DNA of 64,000 nucleotides from Iningainema tapete BLCC-T55 (GTDB lineage Bacteria; Cyanobacteriota; Cyanobacteriia; Cyanobacteriales; Nostocaceae), in NCBI RefSeq assembly GCF_014698965.1, contig NZ_JACXAE010000099.1, forward strand, positions 1 to 64,000. Reading direction: 5' to 3'. Of this stretch, positions 35,964 to 44,434 are shown one piece after another. The position numbers and the translations under genes are program-made. Positions within the stretch are counted from its first letter, which is position 1. Every line of letters begins with the position of its first letter. The notes below the pieces were generated by a model, which was not told where the DNA came from, did not search any database, and worked only from the letters and a program-made list of their open reading frames with translations.

Positions 35964-37136
35964 TTAATACTGCGGAACAGAAGGATCTACTTCCTTGCTC
36001 CAAGCAGTAATTCCACCCTTCACATTTGTACCTTCAATGCCGGCTTGTTTGAGAATTCCGAGAGCTTTTGCAGAACGCCCGCCCATCTTACAATGAGCAA
36101 TCAAACGATGTCCATTAACTAGCTCCCTCACCTTAGCAACACCTTCCCCCTGTTCAATATCAGGTAAAGGCACCAAAACAGAACCGGGAATTTTTGCAAT
36201 CTCATACTCATGGGGGTTGCGCACATCCAATAGTACAAAATCCTGTGCGCCACTATCAAGCAGTTGCTTTAACTCCTGCACTGTCATTTCTTGAATTTCC
36301 ATCTGCTGTTTCGCCTCCTCGGCTTTTGCTTGTGGAATACCGCAGAATTGTTCGTAATCAATTAACTTCTCAATCACTGGGCGTACTGGGTTAGGACGCA
36401 ACTTCAATTCGCGGAACTTCATTTCCAAAGCATTGTACAGTAGCAAGCGTCCACTTAAAGTTATTCCCTGACCAAGGATAATTTTGACAGTTTCTGTTGC
36501 TTGAATAGTGCCAATAATTCCACACAGCACACCCAGTACACCACCCTCTGCACAGGAAGGAACCATTCCTGGTGGTGGTGGCTCTGGGTATAAGTCACGG
36601 TAATTTGGTCCCTCTTGGTAGTTAAATACAGTAGCTTGCCCTTCAAAGCGGAAAATGGAACCGTAAACATTCGGCTTATTCAGCAACACACAAGCATCGT
36701 TGACTAAATACCGTGTAGGGAAATTATCAGTACCGTCCACGATAATATCATAATCCTTCATGATATCGAGGGCATTTTCTGAACTCAGCCGCGTTTCGTA
36801 CAAATCAACCTGACAAAACGGATTAATCTCATGAATGCGGTGCTTTGCCGATTCAATCTTGGGTTTACCCACCCAAGATGTAGCGTGAATCACTTGACGT
36901 TGTAAGTTGGAATGATCGACAACATCGAAATCAACTATTCCAATTCGCCCGATTCCCGCTGCCGCAAGATATAAAAGCAGCGGTGAACCTAATCCACCTG
37001 TACCAATACATAGCACACTGGCAGCTTTCAGGCGTTTTTGCCCCTCCAACCCAACTTCCGGCAAAATCAGGTGGCGAGAGTAACGTTCGTATTCTTCTTT
37101 TTCTAACTGGACTTCATCCAGATTGGGATTGAGCAT
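35964..37136 (-). CDS. moeB: Molybdopterin-synthase adenylyltransferase MoeB with C-terminal rhodanese domain
   Basis: 390 aa. An E1-like adenylating domain (about 1-260) has the nucleotide motif IGTGGLGSPLLLYLAAAGIG, the DFDVVDHSNLQRQ motif and DGTDNFPTRYLVND. The C-terminal rhodanese domain (about 280-390) has its persulfide cysteine in AHCKMGGRS. It activates the C-terminal glycine of a ubiquitin-like sulfur carrier (MoaD or ThiS type) and passes sulfur to it. It lies 75 bases from a JAMM peptidase gene on the same strand, an arrangement seen in sulfur-carrier systems. Soluble. Confidence 0.95.
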   Translation of the reverse strand: MLNPNLDEVQLEKEEYERYSRHLILPEVGLEGQKRLKAASVLCIGTGGLGSPLLLYLAAAGIGRIGIVDFDVVDHSNLQRQVIHATSWVGKPKIESAKHRIHEINPFCQVDLYETRLSSENALDIMKDYDIIVDGTDNFPTRYLVNDACVLLNKPNVYGSIFRFEGQATVFNYQEGPNYRDLYPEPPPPGMVPSCAEGGVLGVLCGIIGTIQATETVKIILGQGITLSGRLLLYNALEMKFRELKLRPNPVRPVIEKLIDYEQFCGIPQAKAEEAKQQMEIQEMTVQELKQLLDSGAQDFVLLDVRNPHEYEIAKIPGSVLVPLPDIEQGEGVAKVRELVNGHRLIAHCKMGGRSAKALGILKQAGIEGTNVKGGITAWSKEVDPSVPQY

Positions 37137-37211
37137 AGCAGTTTAATCAGCAACGGACTTTTTATCCTATCTAAAAAAGATACACTTTGCGTCCTTTGCG
37201 TCTTCGCTGTT

Positions 37212-37652
37212 TTAAACTATCTTTTCAATTTCCTCCGGTTGAAACTGGTGATGCTCATCCAATCTCCAACTAGTTAATTCACCCAAAACGCCCTTTTGTA
37301 TAGATATAATGACATAAGAATACTCTTGCCAAGCATACAGGCGATCGCATTCAGACGGAATGGCTGGGTGATCGGGATGAGAGTGAAAAATACCGATAAT
37401 CTCTAAGTGCCGATCGCGTGCTTGTTTTTGCACACGTAACATCTCGAACGGTGCGATCGCATATCGTTCTGTTTCACCATGTAGAGACGTTTCTGGGAAC
37501 GTCTCTACAAAATTTGCCCAAACATTCTCGGTGGGGATTACTTCTACCACAGAATTATGAACGCCCACTATTATACCACAGCATTCTTGAGGGTAGGTGC
37601 TGAGGGCGCGATCATAAATAATTTGCAACTGTTCTTCACTAAATCTAATCAT
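37212..37652 (-). CDS. M67-family (JAMM/MPN) metallopeptidase, with a palindromic repeat inside the coding sequence
   Basis: 146 aa. The JAMM zinc motif is complete, HSHPDHPAIPSECD (about residues 90-103), with the catalytic glutamate probably in the early segment (YPQECCGIIVG). Bacterial members such as Mec+ remove an amino acid or peptide from sulfur-carrier proteins before thiolation. Its place next to moeB supports that role. Residues ~49-58 (VETFPETSLH) are encoded by an intact copy of the 30-bp palindrome at 37480-37508, in the loop between the two halves. The loop length is variable in homologues, so the protein may tolerate it. Confidence 0.88.
   Translation of the reverse strand: MIRFSEEQLQIIYDRALSTYPQECCGIIVGVHNSVVEVIPTENVWANFVETFPETSLHGETERYAIAPFEMLRVQKQARDRHLEIIGIFHSHPDHPAIPSECDRLYAWQEYSYVIISIQKGVLGELTSWRLDEHHQFQPEEIEKIV
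37480..37508. repeat. 30-bp palindrome inserted in frame in the M67 gene
   Basis: TGTAGAGACGTTTCTGGGAA continues CGTCTCTACA. The repeat is read through without a stop in the M67 frame. Confidence 0.88.
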
Positions 37653-37661
37653 CGTGTTATT

Positions 37662-37692
37662 CGTAGAGACGTTCCGCCGGAACGTCTCTACA
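37662..37692. repeat. 30-bp palindrome between the M67 and carbonic anhydrase genes
   Basis: CGTAGAGACGTTCC and GGAACGTCTCTAC enclose a short centre. It lies in the 43-base gap after the carbonic anhydrase stop, so it can act as its terminator hairpin. Confidence 0.85.
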
Positions 37693-37695
37693 CAA

Positions 37696-38427
37696 TCAGG
37701 TTAGCATTGAGAGTTTTCCACTAGCAAGATCGTAACGACCACCAACAATTTTCAATTTACCTTCCTTCACTAAATTGCCTAAAATCGTCGAACCTTCTCT
37801 CAGCCTTTCCACCTGATATTGCACATTTGCCATGACAGAATTTTCTTCTAGATTGCCAGTTTTCAGTCTTACCTTTTCCACCGCTGGTTTAATTTCCTCA
37901 ACAAAAACACCAATTCTACCTGGAAGCGGATCGCCTTTAACAGCTGCGATTACAGCACCGCATCTTGCATGACCTAAAACCATCACCAATTGGACACCCA
38001 ATACTGCTGTTGCAAATTCTAAACTACCTATAGCTGTTGGACTAGCAACATTACCAGCGTCTCGCACTACAAATAGATCCCCAAGTCCTTGGTCAAAGAC
38101 AATTTCTGCTGGTACTCTAGAGTCTGCACAACCTAGTATAGCGGCAAACGGGTACTGAGCTACAGAAGTTTCTTGCAAACGCAAGCGTGATTGATTGGGT
38201 TTCAGACTTTTACCATCAACAAACCGTTTATTTCCCTCCATCAACCTTTTTAAAGCTGCATCAGGATTAACTGGTTGAGGTTTTTTTTCTGGAGTCGATG
38301 GTTTTTGAGCAACAGCTTGTTGTTCCCCAAATAGAATACCAGCACTACTTACAGCCATAGTAGCACCACCTGCACCCACTAATTTTAATAAATTTCGACG
38401 CCCAACAATTCCGTTAATGCGACTCAT
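37696..38427 (-). CDS. Tat-exported beta-class carbonic anhydrase (copy 1)
   Basis: About 243 aa from the ATG at 38427, which is preceded by GAGGAG. The twin-arginine signal is GRRNLLKLVGAGGATMAV with cleavage near AVAQ (about residue 40). The zinc ligands of the beta class are seen: C in ILGCADSRVPAE, its DxR pair, and LGHARCGAV (His and Cys). It interconverts CO2 and bicarbonate, here in the periplasm by its signal. It belongs to the EcaB-like group of cyanobacterial extracytoplasmic anhydrases. A close paralogue lies upstream at 38712. Confidence 0.93.
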   Translation of the reverse strand: MSRINGIVGRRNLLKLVGAGGATMAVSSAGILFGEQQAVAQKPSTPEKKPQPVNPDAALKRLMEGNKRFVDGKSLKPNQSRLRLQETSVAQYPFAAILGCADSRVPAEIVFDQGLGDLFVVRDAGNVASPTAIGSLEFATAVLGVQLVMVLGHARCGAVIAAVKGDPLPGRIGVFVEEIKPAVEKVRLKTGNLEENSVMANVQYQVERLREGSTILGNLVKEGKLKIVGGRYDLASGKLSMLT

Positions 38428-38640
38428 GAACACTCCTCAACATCCAGAATAAATTTTCAAAGCAGTTTTTTATATTTATTAATCTTTTACCAGATTTATT
38501 TAAATAATCATAGATCTAATTAATCAAATAAAAAAATGGATAACTGTGGTTTTTCTCTATACTTAACATAAATAAACATAGTTTATGGCGATCCCCGAAT
38601 ATAGTTTTTATAGTAAGTAACAAAGCATAAATAGAAGTTT

Positions 38641-38696
38641 GTAGTAAGCGCTTAAGCGCTGAAAATCTATGCATTGAGCGCTGAAGCGCTCACTAC
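38641..38696. repeat. Compound AGCGCTTAAGCGCT repeat
   Basis: GTAGTAAGCGCTTAAGCGCT is followed, after 16 bases, by AGCGCTGAAGCGCTCACTAC. The two halves are inverted and can fold into one long hairpin between the two carbonic anhydrase genes. Confidence 0.8.
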
Positions 38697-38711
38697 GAAC
38701 TTTTCTATTTA

Positions 38712-39443
38712 TCAAGTAACTATAGACACCTTGCCAGTATCCAAATTATAAAGAGCGCCAACAATTTTTAATTTGCTTTGAGCCATAAGTTTACCCAAAA
38801 TAGTGGAACGTTCTTGTAATTTTTCTGTCTGATATAGAATGTTTGCTACCACTGCCTCTTCACTAACATCACCAGTACTTAACTTTACTTGTTCTATACC
38901 TGGTTTAATACTCTCAATAATTAAACCGACTCTACCAGTAACTGGCTTTTCTTCCAACGCCGCCGTTACTGCACCGCATCTTTTATGACCCAACACAACA
39001 ATTAACCCAGCACCTAAAACTGCTGTAGAATATTCTAAGCTCCCTATAGCTGAGTCACTAGCAACATTACCCGCGACGCGCACGACAAATAAATCCCCTA
39101 ATCCTTGATCGAACACTATTTCCGCAGGTACTCGAGAATCTGCACAACCCAAAATGGAAGCAAAGGGATACTGAGCTTTAGCTATTAATCGCACTCTTTC
39201 CAACGATTGATCGGGATATTTACGTTGTTGCCGTAAAAATCGGTTATTTCCATCCAATAATCTTTGTAAAGCTTCATCAGGAGTGACTGGTGATGGGTTT
39301 ACTTTATCAGCATCAGCAAGCGCATGTTGTGGAGTAGTAACTTCCTGTACACCCCAAATCAAACTACTAATTCCAGCCGCCGCCACAATCCCACTACCAA
39401 CTAAAAAATGGCGTCGCCCAACAAATCCATTTATTCTGCTCAT
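38712..39443 (-). CDS. Tat-exported beta-class carbonic anhydrase (copy 2)
   Basis: About 243 aa from the ATG at 39443 (MSRINGFVGRRHFLVGSG), which fits the paralogue's start. The twin-arginine motif is GRRHFL. The ligands CADSRVPAEIVFDQG and LGHKRCGAV are intact. It is about 60 per cent identical by eye to the copy at 37696, so the two arose by tandem duplication. The signal sequences have diverged more than the catalytic core. Both are probably expressed separately, as the gap is about 285 bases. Confidence 0.92.
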   Translation of the reverse strand: MSRINGFVGRRHFLVGSGIVAAAGISSLIWGVQEVTTPQHALADADKVNPSPVTPDEALQRLLDGNNRFLRQQRKYPDQSLERVRLIAKAQYPFASILGCADSRVPAEIVFDQGLGDLFVVRVAGNVASDSAIGSLEYSTAVLGAGLIVVLGHKRCGAVTAALEEKPVTGRVGLIIESIKPGIEQVKLSTGDVSEEAVVANILYQTEKLQERSTILGKLMAQSKLKIVGALYNLDTGKVSIVT

Positions 39444-39648
39444 CTGCCTCACTCAGCCAACAAGAAGCTGTTGAGTGGAAGATATCAAACTTCTGTGTTA
39501 TGCAAGAGTTAGCGATGACACTATTTTAAATTGATTTAAGTTTTTATTTTCAAGAGTATAGAGGTTAGCATCTTCAGGATTTGGTGCAGGAATATTCACA
39601 GGAGACTGGTTTTCTAGTTTAGAGTTTTGAGCTATGACTGTTCCCACT

Positions 39649-40377
39649 TCAATGTCTCTTACCTGCACCTAGATACAATTCACCTACTTTGGGATCGTTC
39701 AATAATTCTAAACCCGGACCTGTAATCGCATCACGTCCAGATTCGAGTACACAACCCCGGTGAGCCATCTCCAGAGCCTTGCGAGCATTTTGCTCTACTA
39801 GTACAATTGCTGTACCCGCTTGGTTAATGTGTTTAATTTGCTCAAATACTTGTGTGACTAAGATGGGAGATAACGCTGCTGAAGGTTCATCTAAAAGTAA
39901 TAGACTGGGTTCTAACATTAAAGCTTTACCCATCGCCAGCATCTGACGTTCACCACCAGAGAGAGTGCCAGCACGTTGGCGACGGCGATCGCTTAATCTA
40001 GGAAACATGGTAAATATTTTATCTTTGAGTGGTTTGAGCGCGACATTGCGTACAAACGCTCCCATTTCCAAGTTTTCTTCTACACTCAGTGAGGGGAAGA
40101 CATTGGTAATTTGGGGTACATAGCTCATCCCACGTTGCACAATTTGATTAGACTTGAGTCCAGCAATATTCTCACCTTTAAAAGTAATTGTACCTGTATG
40201 GGGAGTTAAAAGCCCAAAGATAGTTTTTGCTAAAGTCGATTTACCAGCACCATTGGGACCAATTACCGTTACCAATTCCCCTTGTGCTACTTGGAAATTT
40301 ACACCTTGTAATATATCTACGTCTTTAATATACCCTGCATGAACATTTTTAACTTCTAGTAAATAGTCATTAGTCAT
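39649..40377 (-). CDS. ABC transporter ATP-binding protein, LivF/branched-chain or neutral amino acid type
   Basis: 242 aa. Walker A is GPNGAGKST, the signature is LSGGERQMLAMGKAL and Walker B is LLLLDEPSAAL. The length and the AxAxRGCVLESGR-like end fit the LivF/NatE subgroup, which energises uptake of neutral or branched-chain amino acids. No permease or binding protein is adjacent, so it probably serves a complex encoded elsewhere. TTAACNATTAAC repeats separate it from the ferredoxin gene upstream. Confidence 0.9.
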   Translation of the reverse strand: MTNDYLLEVKNVHAGYIKDVDILQGVNFQVAQGELVTVIGPNGAGKSTLAKTIFGLLTPHTGTITFKGENIAGLKSNQIVQRGMSYVPQITNVFPSLSVEENLEMGAFVRNVALKPLKDKIFTMFPRLSDRRRQRAGTLSGGERQMLAMGKALMLEPSLLLLDEPSAALSPILVTQVFEQIKHINQAGTAIVLVEQNARKALEMAHRGCVLESGRDAITGPGLELLNDPKVGELYLGAGKRH

Positions 40378-40395
40378 TGGTTATTAATTCCTTGT

Positions 40396-40457
40396 TATTG
40401 GTTAATTGTTAATGGTTAATAGAACAATTAACAATTAACTATTAACCATTAACTATT
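40396..40457. repeat. Heptamer-like TTAACTA/CCATTAA repeats
   Basis: Overlapping copies of TTAATGGTTAAT and ATTAACCATTAACT lie between the ATPase and the ferredoxin stop. They resemble the cluster at 3615-3667. Confidence 0.7.
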
Positions 40458-40680
40458 ATGGTGTTTTCTGCAAATCTGGTCGTTCTTCTGGAACGATCGC
40501 CCCTTCCACTGGACAAACTTGAATACATATGCCACAGTCGATACAGGTAGAAAAATCAATCCAGTACCAATCTGTTCCCTTGACATTTTTGCCAGGACCA
40601 TCATGGATGCAAGCTACTGGACAGGCGTCTACGCAATCAGCTACGCCTTCACAAACATCAGTCACAATCGTGTGTGGCAT
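40456..40680 (-). CDS. Bacterial-type ferredoxin with two iron-sulfur clusters
   Basis: 74 aa from the ATG at 40680 (MPHTIVTD); a start 5 codons upstream is possible. The first cluster site is CEGVADCVDACPVACI, the second CIDCGICIQVCPVEG. The pattern fits a 2[4Fe-4S] or 7Fe ferredoxin. It transfers electrons at low potential in the cytoplasm; the partner cannot be told. It is 47 bases downstream of hisZ. Confidence 0.93.
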   Translation of the reverse strand: MPHTIVTDVCEGVADCVDACPVACIHDGPGKNVKGTDWYWIDFSTCIDCGICIQVCPVEGAIVPEERPDLQKTP

Positions 40681-40727
40681 AATTCCCCTCCTCATTCGTC
40701 GTCAGTTTCTAGGTTAGCAATAATACT

Positions 40728-41951
40728 TTAGTTTTTTACTAACGACTCTATTGTTATAGAACCATCAGCTTTAACCCAGGCAATTTGGCTGATACTGCGA
40801 TCGCGTGCATATTGTTGAATTGCTTGAAAGTCTGTTCCTCCCAAATCTATTTCCACCCGCACTACTTCATTAGAGTCTCGCAGTTTTTGAGCGTAAGTAA
40901 AGGCTACTGTGTAAGCACTGTTACTTTCCGGTACTACTAACCAGTCGCTTGCTGGTATAGCCTGTGGTAATTGCTGACAAGACAAGAGAATTTGGTATAA
41001 ATCTTCAAGAAAAAGTGCAAAGCCGATCCCAGGAATATTTTCTCCTTGAGGATGATACAATCCTAATAAGCGATCATAACGACCACCCCGTCCTAAAACT
41101 CTTGTTTGCCCACAAGCATCACTGACAACTTCAAATACAATCCCAGTGTAATAGTCGAAGGTTTGAATTAAACTCAGGTCTAGGATTATTTCAATTCCGG
41201 GACGGGATGATTTGAGTAATTCTATCAACGATTGGAGATTATTTACCGCTGCTTGCAAGGGCTGATCTAAACCCATGCTGGTAACTTTTTGTAAGACTTG
41301 CTCAGGATTTCCACGTAAATCCAACATAATTATGGCGCGTTCCCTAAGTTCATCACTAAGAGGTAAAGTATCAATAGTGATGCGATCAAGGTGAGAGATC
41401 GCAATACGGACTTTATCTTGTAAATGAACAGGAAAAGCTTTCAGCAGCGAGCGGGTAATTTCCGCCTCACCGAGAATAATATACCAAGGAGAAAGCGAGA
41501 GTGCTTGTAAACAATCAGCAAGCAACAGTAGAACTTCAGCATCTGCCAAAATACCGCTACTGCCCAACAACTCCACACCAGCTTGATAATATTCATGCTG
41601 ACGATTTTGCTTATACTCTCGCGTGCGTTGAAAGACATTGGTATTGTAGTATAGACGTTGCGGATAACGTACATTTGCCATCCGCGTTACCGCAGTGCGA
41701 GCGATGGATGCTGTCAATTCTGGGCGCAATCCTAACTCTTCATCTTCAGCATTTTGAAGTTGAATCACTGTAGAGCGCTCAATTGCGCCTCCCGCCATCA
41801 GCGTATCCATCCGCTCTAAGGTGGAGGTAATAATTCTGTGATAGCCCCAACGGTGAAACACCTGTTGTAACCTATCTTCAATCCAACCTTTTTGCGTCAC
41901 ATCCAAAGGTAGTAAATCTCTAGCACCCGTTGCTGGTTGATAAACCATCAT
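40728..41951 (-). CDS. hisZ: ATP phosphoribosyltransferase regulatory subunit HisZ
   Basis: 407 aa, shorter than a full histidyl-tRNA synthetase and lacking its anticodon-binding domain. The synthetase-like core has LGLRPELTASIARTA, RLYYNTNVFQ, RQHEYYQAGVELLG and GRGGRYDRLLG. HisZ joins the short HisG to start histidine synthesis and gives histidine feedback. The motif positions favour HisZ over HisS. Its ATG overlaps the stop of the J-domain gene (ATGATG), so the two are translationally coupled. Confidence 0.92.
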   Translation of the reverse strand: MMVYQPATGARDLLPLDVTQKGWIEDRLQQVFHRWGYHRIITSTLERMDTLMAGGAIERSTVIQLQNAEDEELGLRPELTASIARTAVTRMANVRYPQRLYYNTNVFQRTREYKQNRQHEYYQAGVELLGSSGILADAEVLLLLADCLQALSLSPWYIILGEAEITRSLLKAFPVHLQDKVRIAISHLDRITIDTLPLSDELRERAIIMLDLRGNPEQVLQKVTSMGLDQPLQAAVNNLQSLIELLKSSRPGIEIILDLSLIQTFDYYTGIVFEVVSDACGQTRVLGRGGRYDRLLGLYHPQGENIPGIGFALFLEDLYQILLSCQQLPQAIPASDWLVVPESNSAYTVAFTYAQKLRDSNEVVRVEIDLGGTDFQAIQQYARDRSISQIAWVKADGSITIESLVKN

Positions 41952-42892
41952 TTTTTCTTCCCACCAAACAAACCACCAAACAAACCGCTACCCCCAGAAT
42001 CCGGTTGCTTTGTTCCAGAGTGAGGCGTTGCTGTTTGCTTCGCACTACTACTAGGCTTTTGCCCCGTAATCTGTTCTATTTTACGTTTTCCTGCCAACGC
42101 TGTTTCGTCTTGAGGATCTAACTGTAGGGCACGATCAAAGTGAACTTTTGCAGTTGTGGTAAGATTTTGCTTCAAATACACTACTCCGATCAAGGTGTGA
42201 CAACGACTATTATTTGGTGCCAACTTGAGGGCATCTTGTAATTCTACCTTAGCTGGTGCTAACTGATTTTTAGCGATCAACTCTTGCGCACGACGGATAT
42301 ACTGCTCTACCACTGAGTCTTCCTTGGCGGGAGGTGTTGGGGTTTTTGGCGGTGGTGCATTTGGCGTAGGGTTACTTTTCGGTTGAGCAACGGTTGATGA
42401 AGCGGCAAATGATTTGCCAGCAGTGCGCATCAAGTAAACTAAATTCAACTCGCTGAGTAAGGCAATTATCTGTGGTACTTGTTGTAAAGAATCGTATTGG
42501 GTTTCCGCAATTTTGGCGATCGCCGTTTTATAAGTATGTTCAAAATTGGGCGTACTTGCTAACTGCCTTGCCAAATCACTCTTTAACTCCACTGAAGTAG
42601 ATTCTTGTACCAACCGCTTGCCCATTTGCGATAGAACTAGAATGTATTCTGTGCGATTTTTTTCTTGAGATAGTTGTTCGTAGGCTGGATTTACTAGCTT
42701 AGACAATAATTGGCTCTTGTGTTGTTTTTCCGCAACGCTTGCTATCGTCACGCTATCTGGGTGTAGATGACGAGCAATTTTGAGATACCGTTTGCGAATT
42801 TCCTTTGCATCCGCATCTACAGGTGTAGCTAAAATAGCATGGTAATCTACGAGTTCATACTTAAATAATCCGCGTTCTATTTTTAATGACAT
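41948..42892 (-). CDS. J-domain protein with TPR repeats
   Basis: 314 aa. The N-terminal J domain (about 15-85) has the HPD tripeptide (ARHLHPDS), which stimulates DnaK ATPase. Residues ~165-200 are a Pro/Ala/Ser linker. About 200-280 hold two to three TPR units (AQELIAKNQLAPAKVELQDA, then LIGVVYLKQNLTTTAKVHFD). The end is a GGSGLFGGLFGGKKK glycine-lysine tail. It is a soluble cochaperone; the TPR part presumably selects a client. It forms an operon with hisZ. Confidence 0.9.
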   Translation of the reverse strand: MSLKIERGLFKYELVDYHAILATPVDADAKEIRKRYLKIARHLHPDSVTIASVAEKQHKSQLLSKLVNPAYEQLSQEKNRTEYILVLSQMGKRLVQESTSVELKSDLARQLASTPNFEHTYKTAIAKIAETQYDSLQQVPQIIALLSELNLVYLMRTAGKSFAASSTVAQPKSNPTPNAPPPKTPTPPAKEDSVVEQYIRRAQELIAKNQLAPAKVELQDALKLAPNNSRCHTLIGVVYLKQNLTTTAKVHFDRALQLDPQDETALAGKRKIEQITGQKPSSSAKQTATPHSGTKQPDSGGSGLFGGLFGGKKK

Positions 42893-42991
42893 AGAGAGGT
42901 TTTATACCAAGGGTTTAATTAGATTTGTTCTAGTGTACTTCCCTTAATTGGTCCTTTGTCATTAGTTAAATTAAGTAAAAAGTAAAAAAAT

Positions 42992-43795
42992 TTATTTCAG
43001 GGGTGGAGTTTGTTTGAGTTCGCGGCTGAGGCTGTCATGAATGATACCGTTTGTTGCCAGAATTCTCCCTGATTCAATCACAATTGGTGTTCCATCGTAA
43101 GCTGTGACTTTACCTCCGGCTTCTTGTAATAAAATTATCCCAGCAGCAATATCCCAAGGAGAGAGTCCCCTTTCCCAATAACCATCTAAACGCCCACAAG
43201 CAACATGAGCTAAATCTAGCGATGCAGAACCACTGCGTCTCACTCCTTGGGTAAGATGGGTAAGGTGACAAAATTCTGCGTAGTTATTGTCAGAAGTTTC
43301 ACGGCGATCGTAAGCAAATCCCGTAACTAGTAAGCTTTTATTTAGTTCAGAAGTTGACGAAACCTTGATTTGACGGCGATTGCGTGTTGCTCCTAAACTT
43401 TTGGCTGCACGGAATAACTCATTGTGGAAAGGGTCATAAATTACACCAACTTCTGGAACACCATTAATTAATAGTCCGATGGAAACAGCAAAAAATGGGT
43501 ATTGGTGAGCGTAGTTAGTTGTACCATCTAAAGGATCGATCGCCCAAAGATATTCATCTTCTTGATTTCCTAGCGCCCCTGATTCTTCAGAAAGAATTGC
43601 GTGGTGAGGAAAGTGGCGTCGCAAAATATCTAAAACTACGACTTCTGAAGCTTTATCCGCTACAGTAACTAAATCACCAGGACGTCCTTTTTCAATAATT
43701 GTGTCTTCTAATTTACCCAAGTAGTCTTGCAGTACCGCACCAGCAGCCAGCGCCGCTTCTGTAGCAATATCTAAGCAAATTTGTAGATTAGTCAT
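42992..43795 (-). CDS. suhB: Inositol monophosphatase family phosphatase
   Basis: 267 aa. The metal-binding motif is DPLDGTTNYAHQYPFFAVSI (about residues 87-106). The second is SPWDIAAGIILLQEAGG (about 210). EE of LSEESGALG supplies the first metal ligand. It hydrolyses inositol-1-phosphate or related sugar or nucleotide phosphates; in this family histidinol phosphate is also a possible substrate, and hisZ is nearby. Exact substrate cannot be told. Soluble. Confidence 0.9.
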   Translation of the reverse strand: MTNLQICLDIATEAALAAGAVLQDYLGKLEDTIIEKGRPGDLVTVADKASEVVVLDILRRHFPHHAILSEESGALGNQEDEYLWAIDPLDGTTNYAHQYPFFAVSIGLLINGVPEVGVIYDPFHNELFRAAKSLGATRNRRQIKVSSTSELNKSLLVTGFAYDRRETSDNNYAEFCHLTHLTQGVRRSGSASLDLAHVACGRLDGYWERGLSPWDIAAGIILLQEAGGKVTAYDGTPIVIESGRILATNGIIHDSLSRELKQTPPLK

Positions 43796-43843
43796 GAGTA
43801 ACTCGTAAGTCGTAATTATCAGCTTATTACGAATTACGAATTA

Positions 43844-44434
43844 TTAACGGTACTGACGACGAAACTCAGCCGGAGAAAGACGCATGGGTTTGTCAGGATT
43901 CCAAATTCCTAGCCCCATGATTCTAGCCCATTGTTGAGCACGTTCCAAACGTAGATCGTATTTGTGGTTGGGCGAGCGCGACACAAACAGCGCATCTCCA
44001 TTTTTGACTAACTGTTCATTTAACAACACCCCATCTTTCCAAACATAAGCCAAAGTCCGCCCAAACTGATCTTTTTCTTGGAGATCAAACTCTAAAATCA
44101 CAGGTTTTCCGCCAATCATTTCCTCTAAATGTTGTTTAGCTGCATCTCCCCAAGGGCGCTGCTGCAAATCTGGCGCATCAATCCCCAACAACCGCACATG
44201 AGAAATCAAACTTGGTTGCTCAACAGTACCCACCACCTCTATAGTTTGCCCACTTACCACCTGTGCCACTTTCAGTTGTACCTGTCTTACCACTTCCTCT
44301 GGCTTCTCCCCCTGCTGACAACCCAATAAAAGCAATAGACAGCACAAAATGACTACTTTTCCAACTTTTGCGCCTTTGCGCCTACCCTGCGGGAACGGCT
44401 CCGCCGAATGCGTGAGGCAAATCTTAATCTTCAT
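43844..44434 (-). CDS. Staphylococcal-nuclease-like lipoprotein
   Basis: About 196 aa from the ATG at 44434; an upstream frame adds 23 codons that overlap the ferredoxin gene. The lipobox LLLLLGC ends a hydrophobic signal (about residue 38), so the protein is probably a lipoprotein. The nuclease fold has VRLLGIDAPD, the GDAAKQHLEEMIGGKP helix and EKDQFGRTLAYVW. The catalytic arginines are both present. The residue at the SNase Glu43 position is Asp (IDAPD), as in many bacterial relatives. The first 20 residues are encoded by GC-rich repeat-like DNA. It degrades DNA or RNA outside the membrane. The start overlaps the ferredoxin stop by about 11 bases. Confidence 0.8.
   Translation of the reverse strand: MKIKICLTHSAEPFPQGRRKGAKVGKVVILCCLLLLLGCQQGEKPEEVVRQVQLKVAQVVSGQTIEVVGTVEQPSLISHVRLLGIDAPDLQQRPWGDAAKQHLEEMIGGKPVILEFDLQEKDQFGRTLAYVWKDGVLLNEQLVKNGDALFVSRSPNHKYDLRLERAQQWARIMGLGIWNPDKPMRLSPAEFRRQYR

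Noticed and set aside
40728-41951. Histidyl-tRNA synthetase
   Set aside because: The length and missing anticodon-binding domain fit HisZ better.
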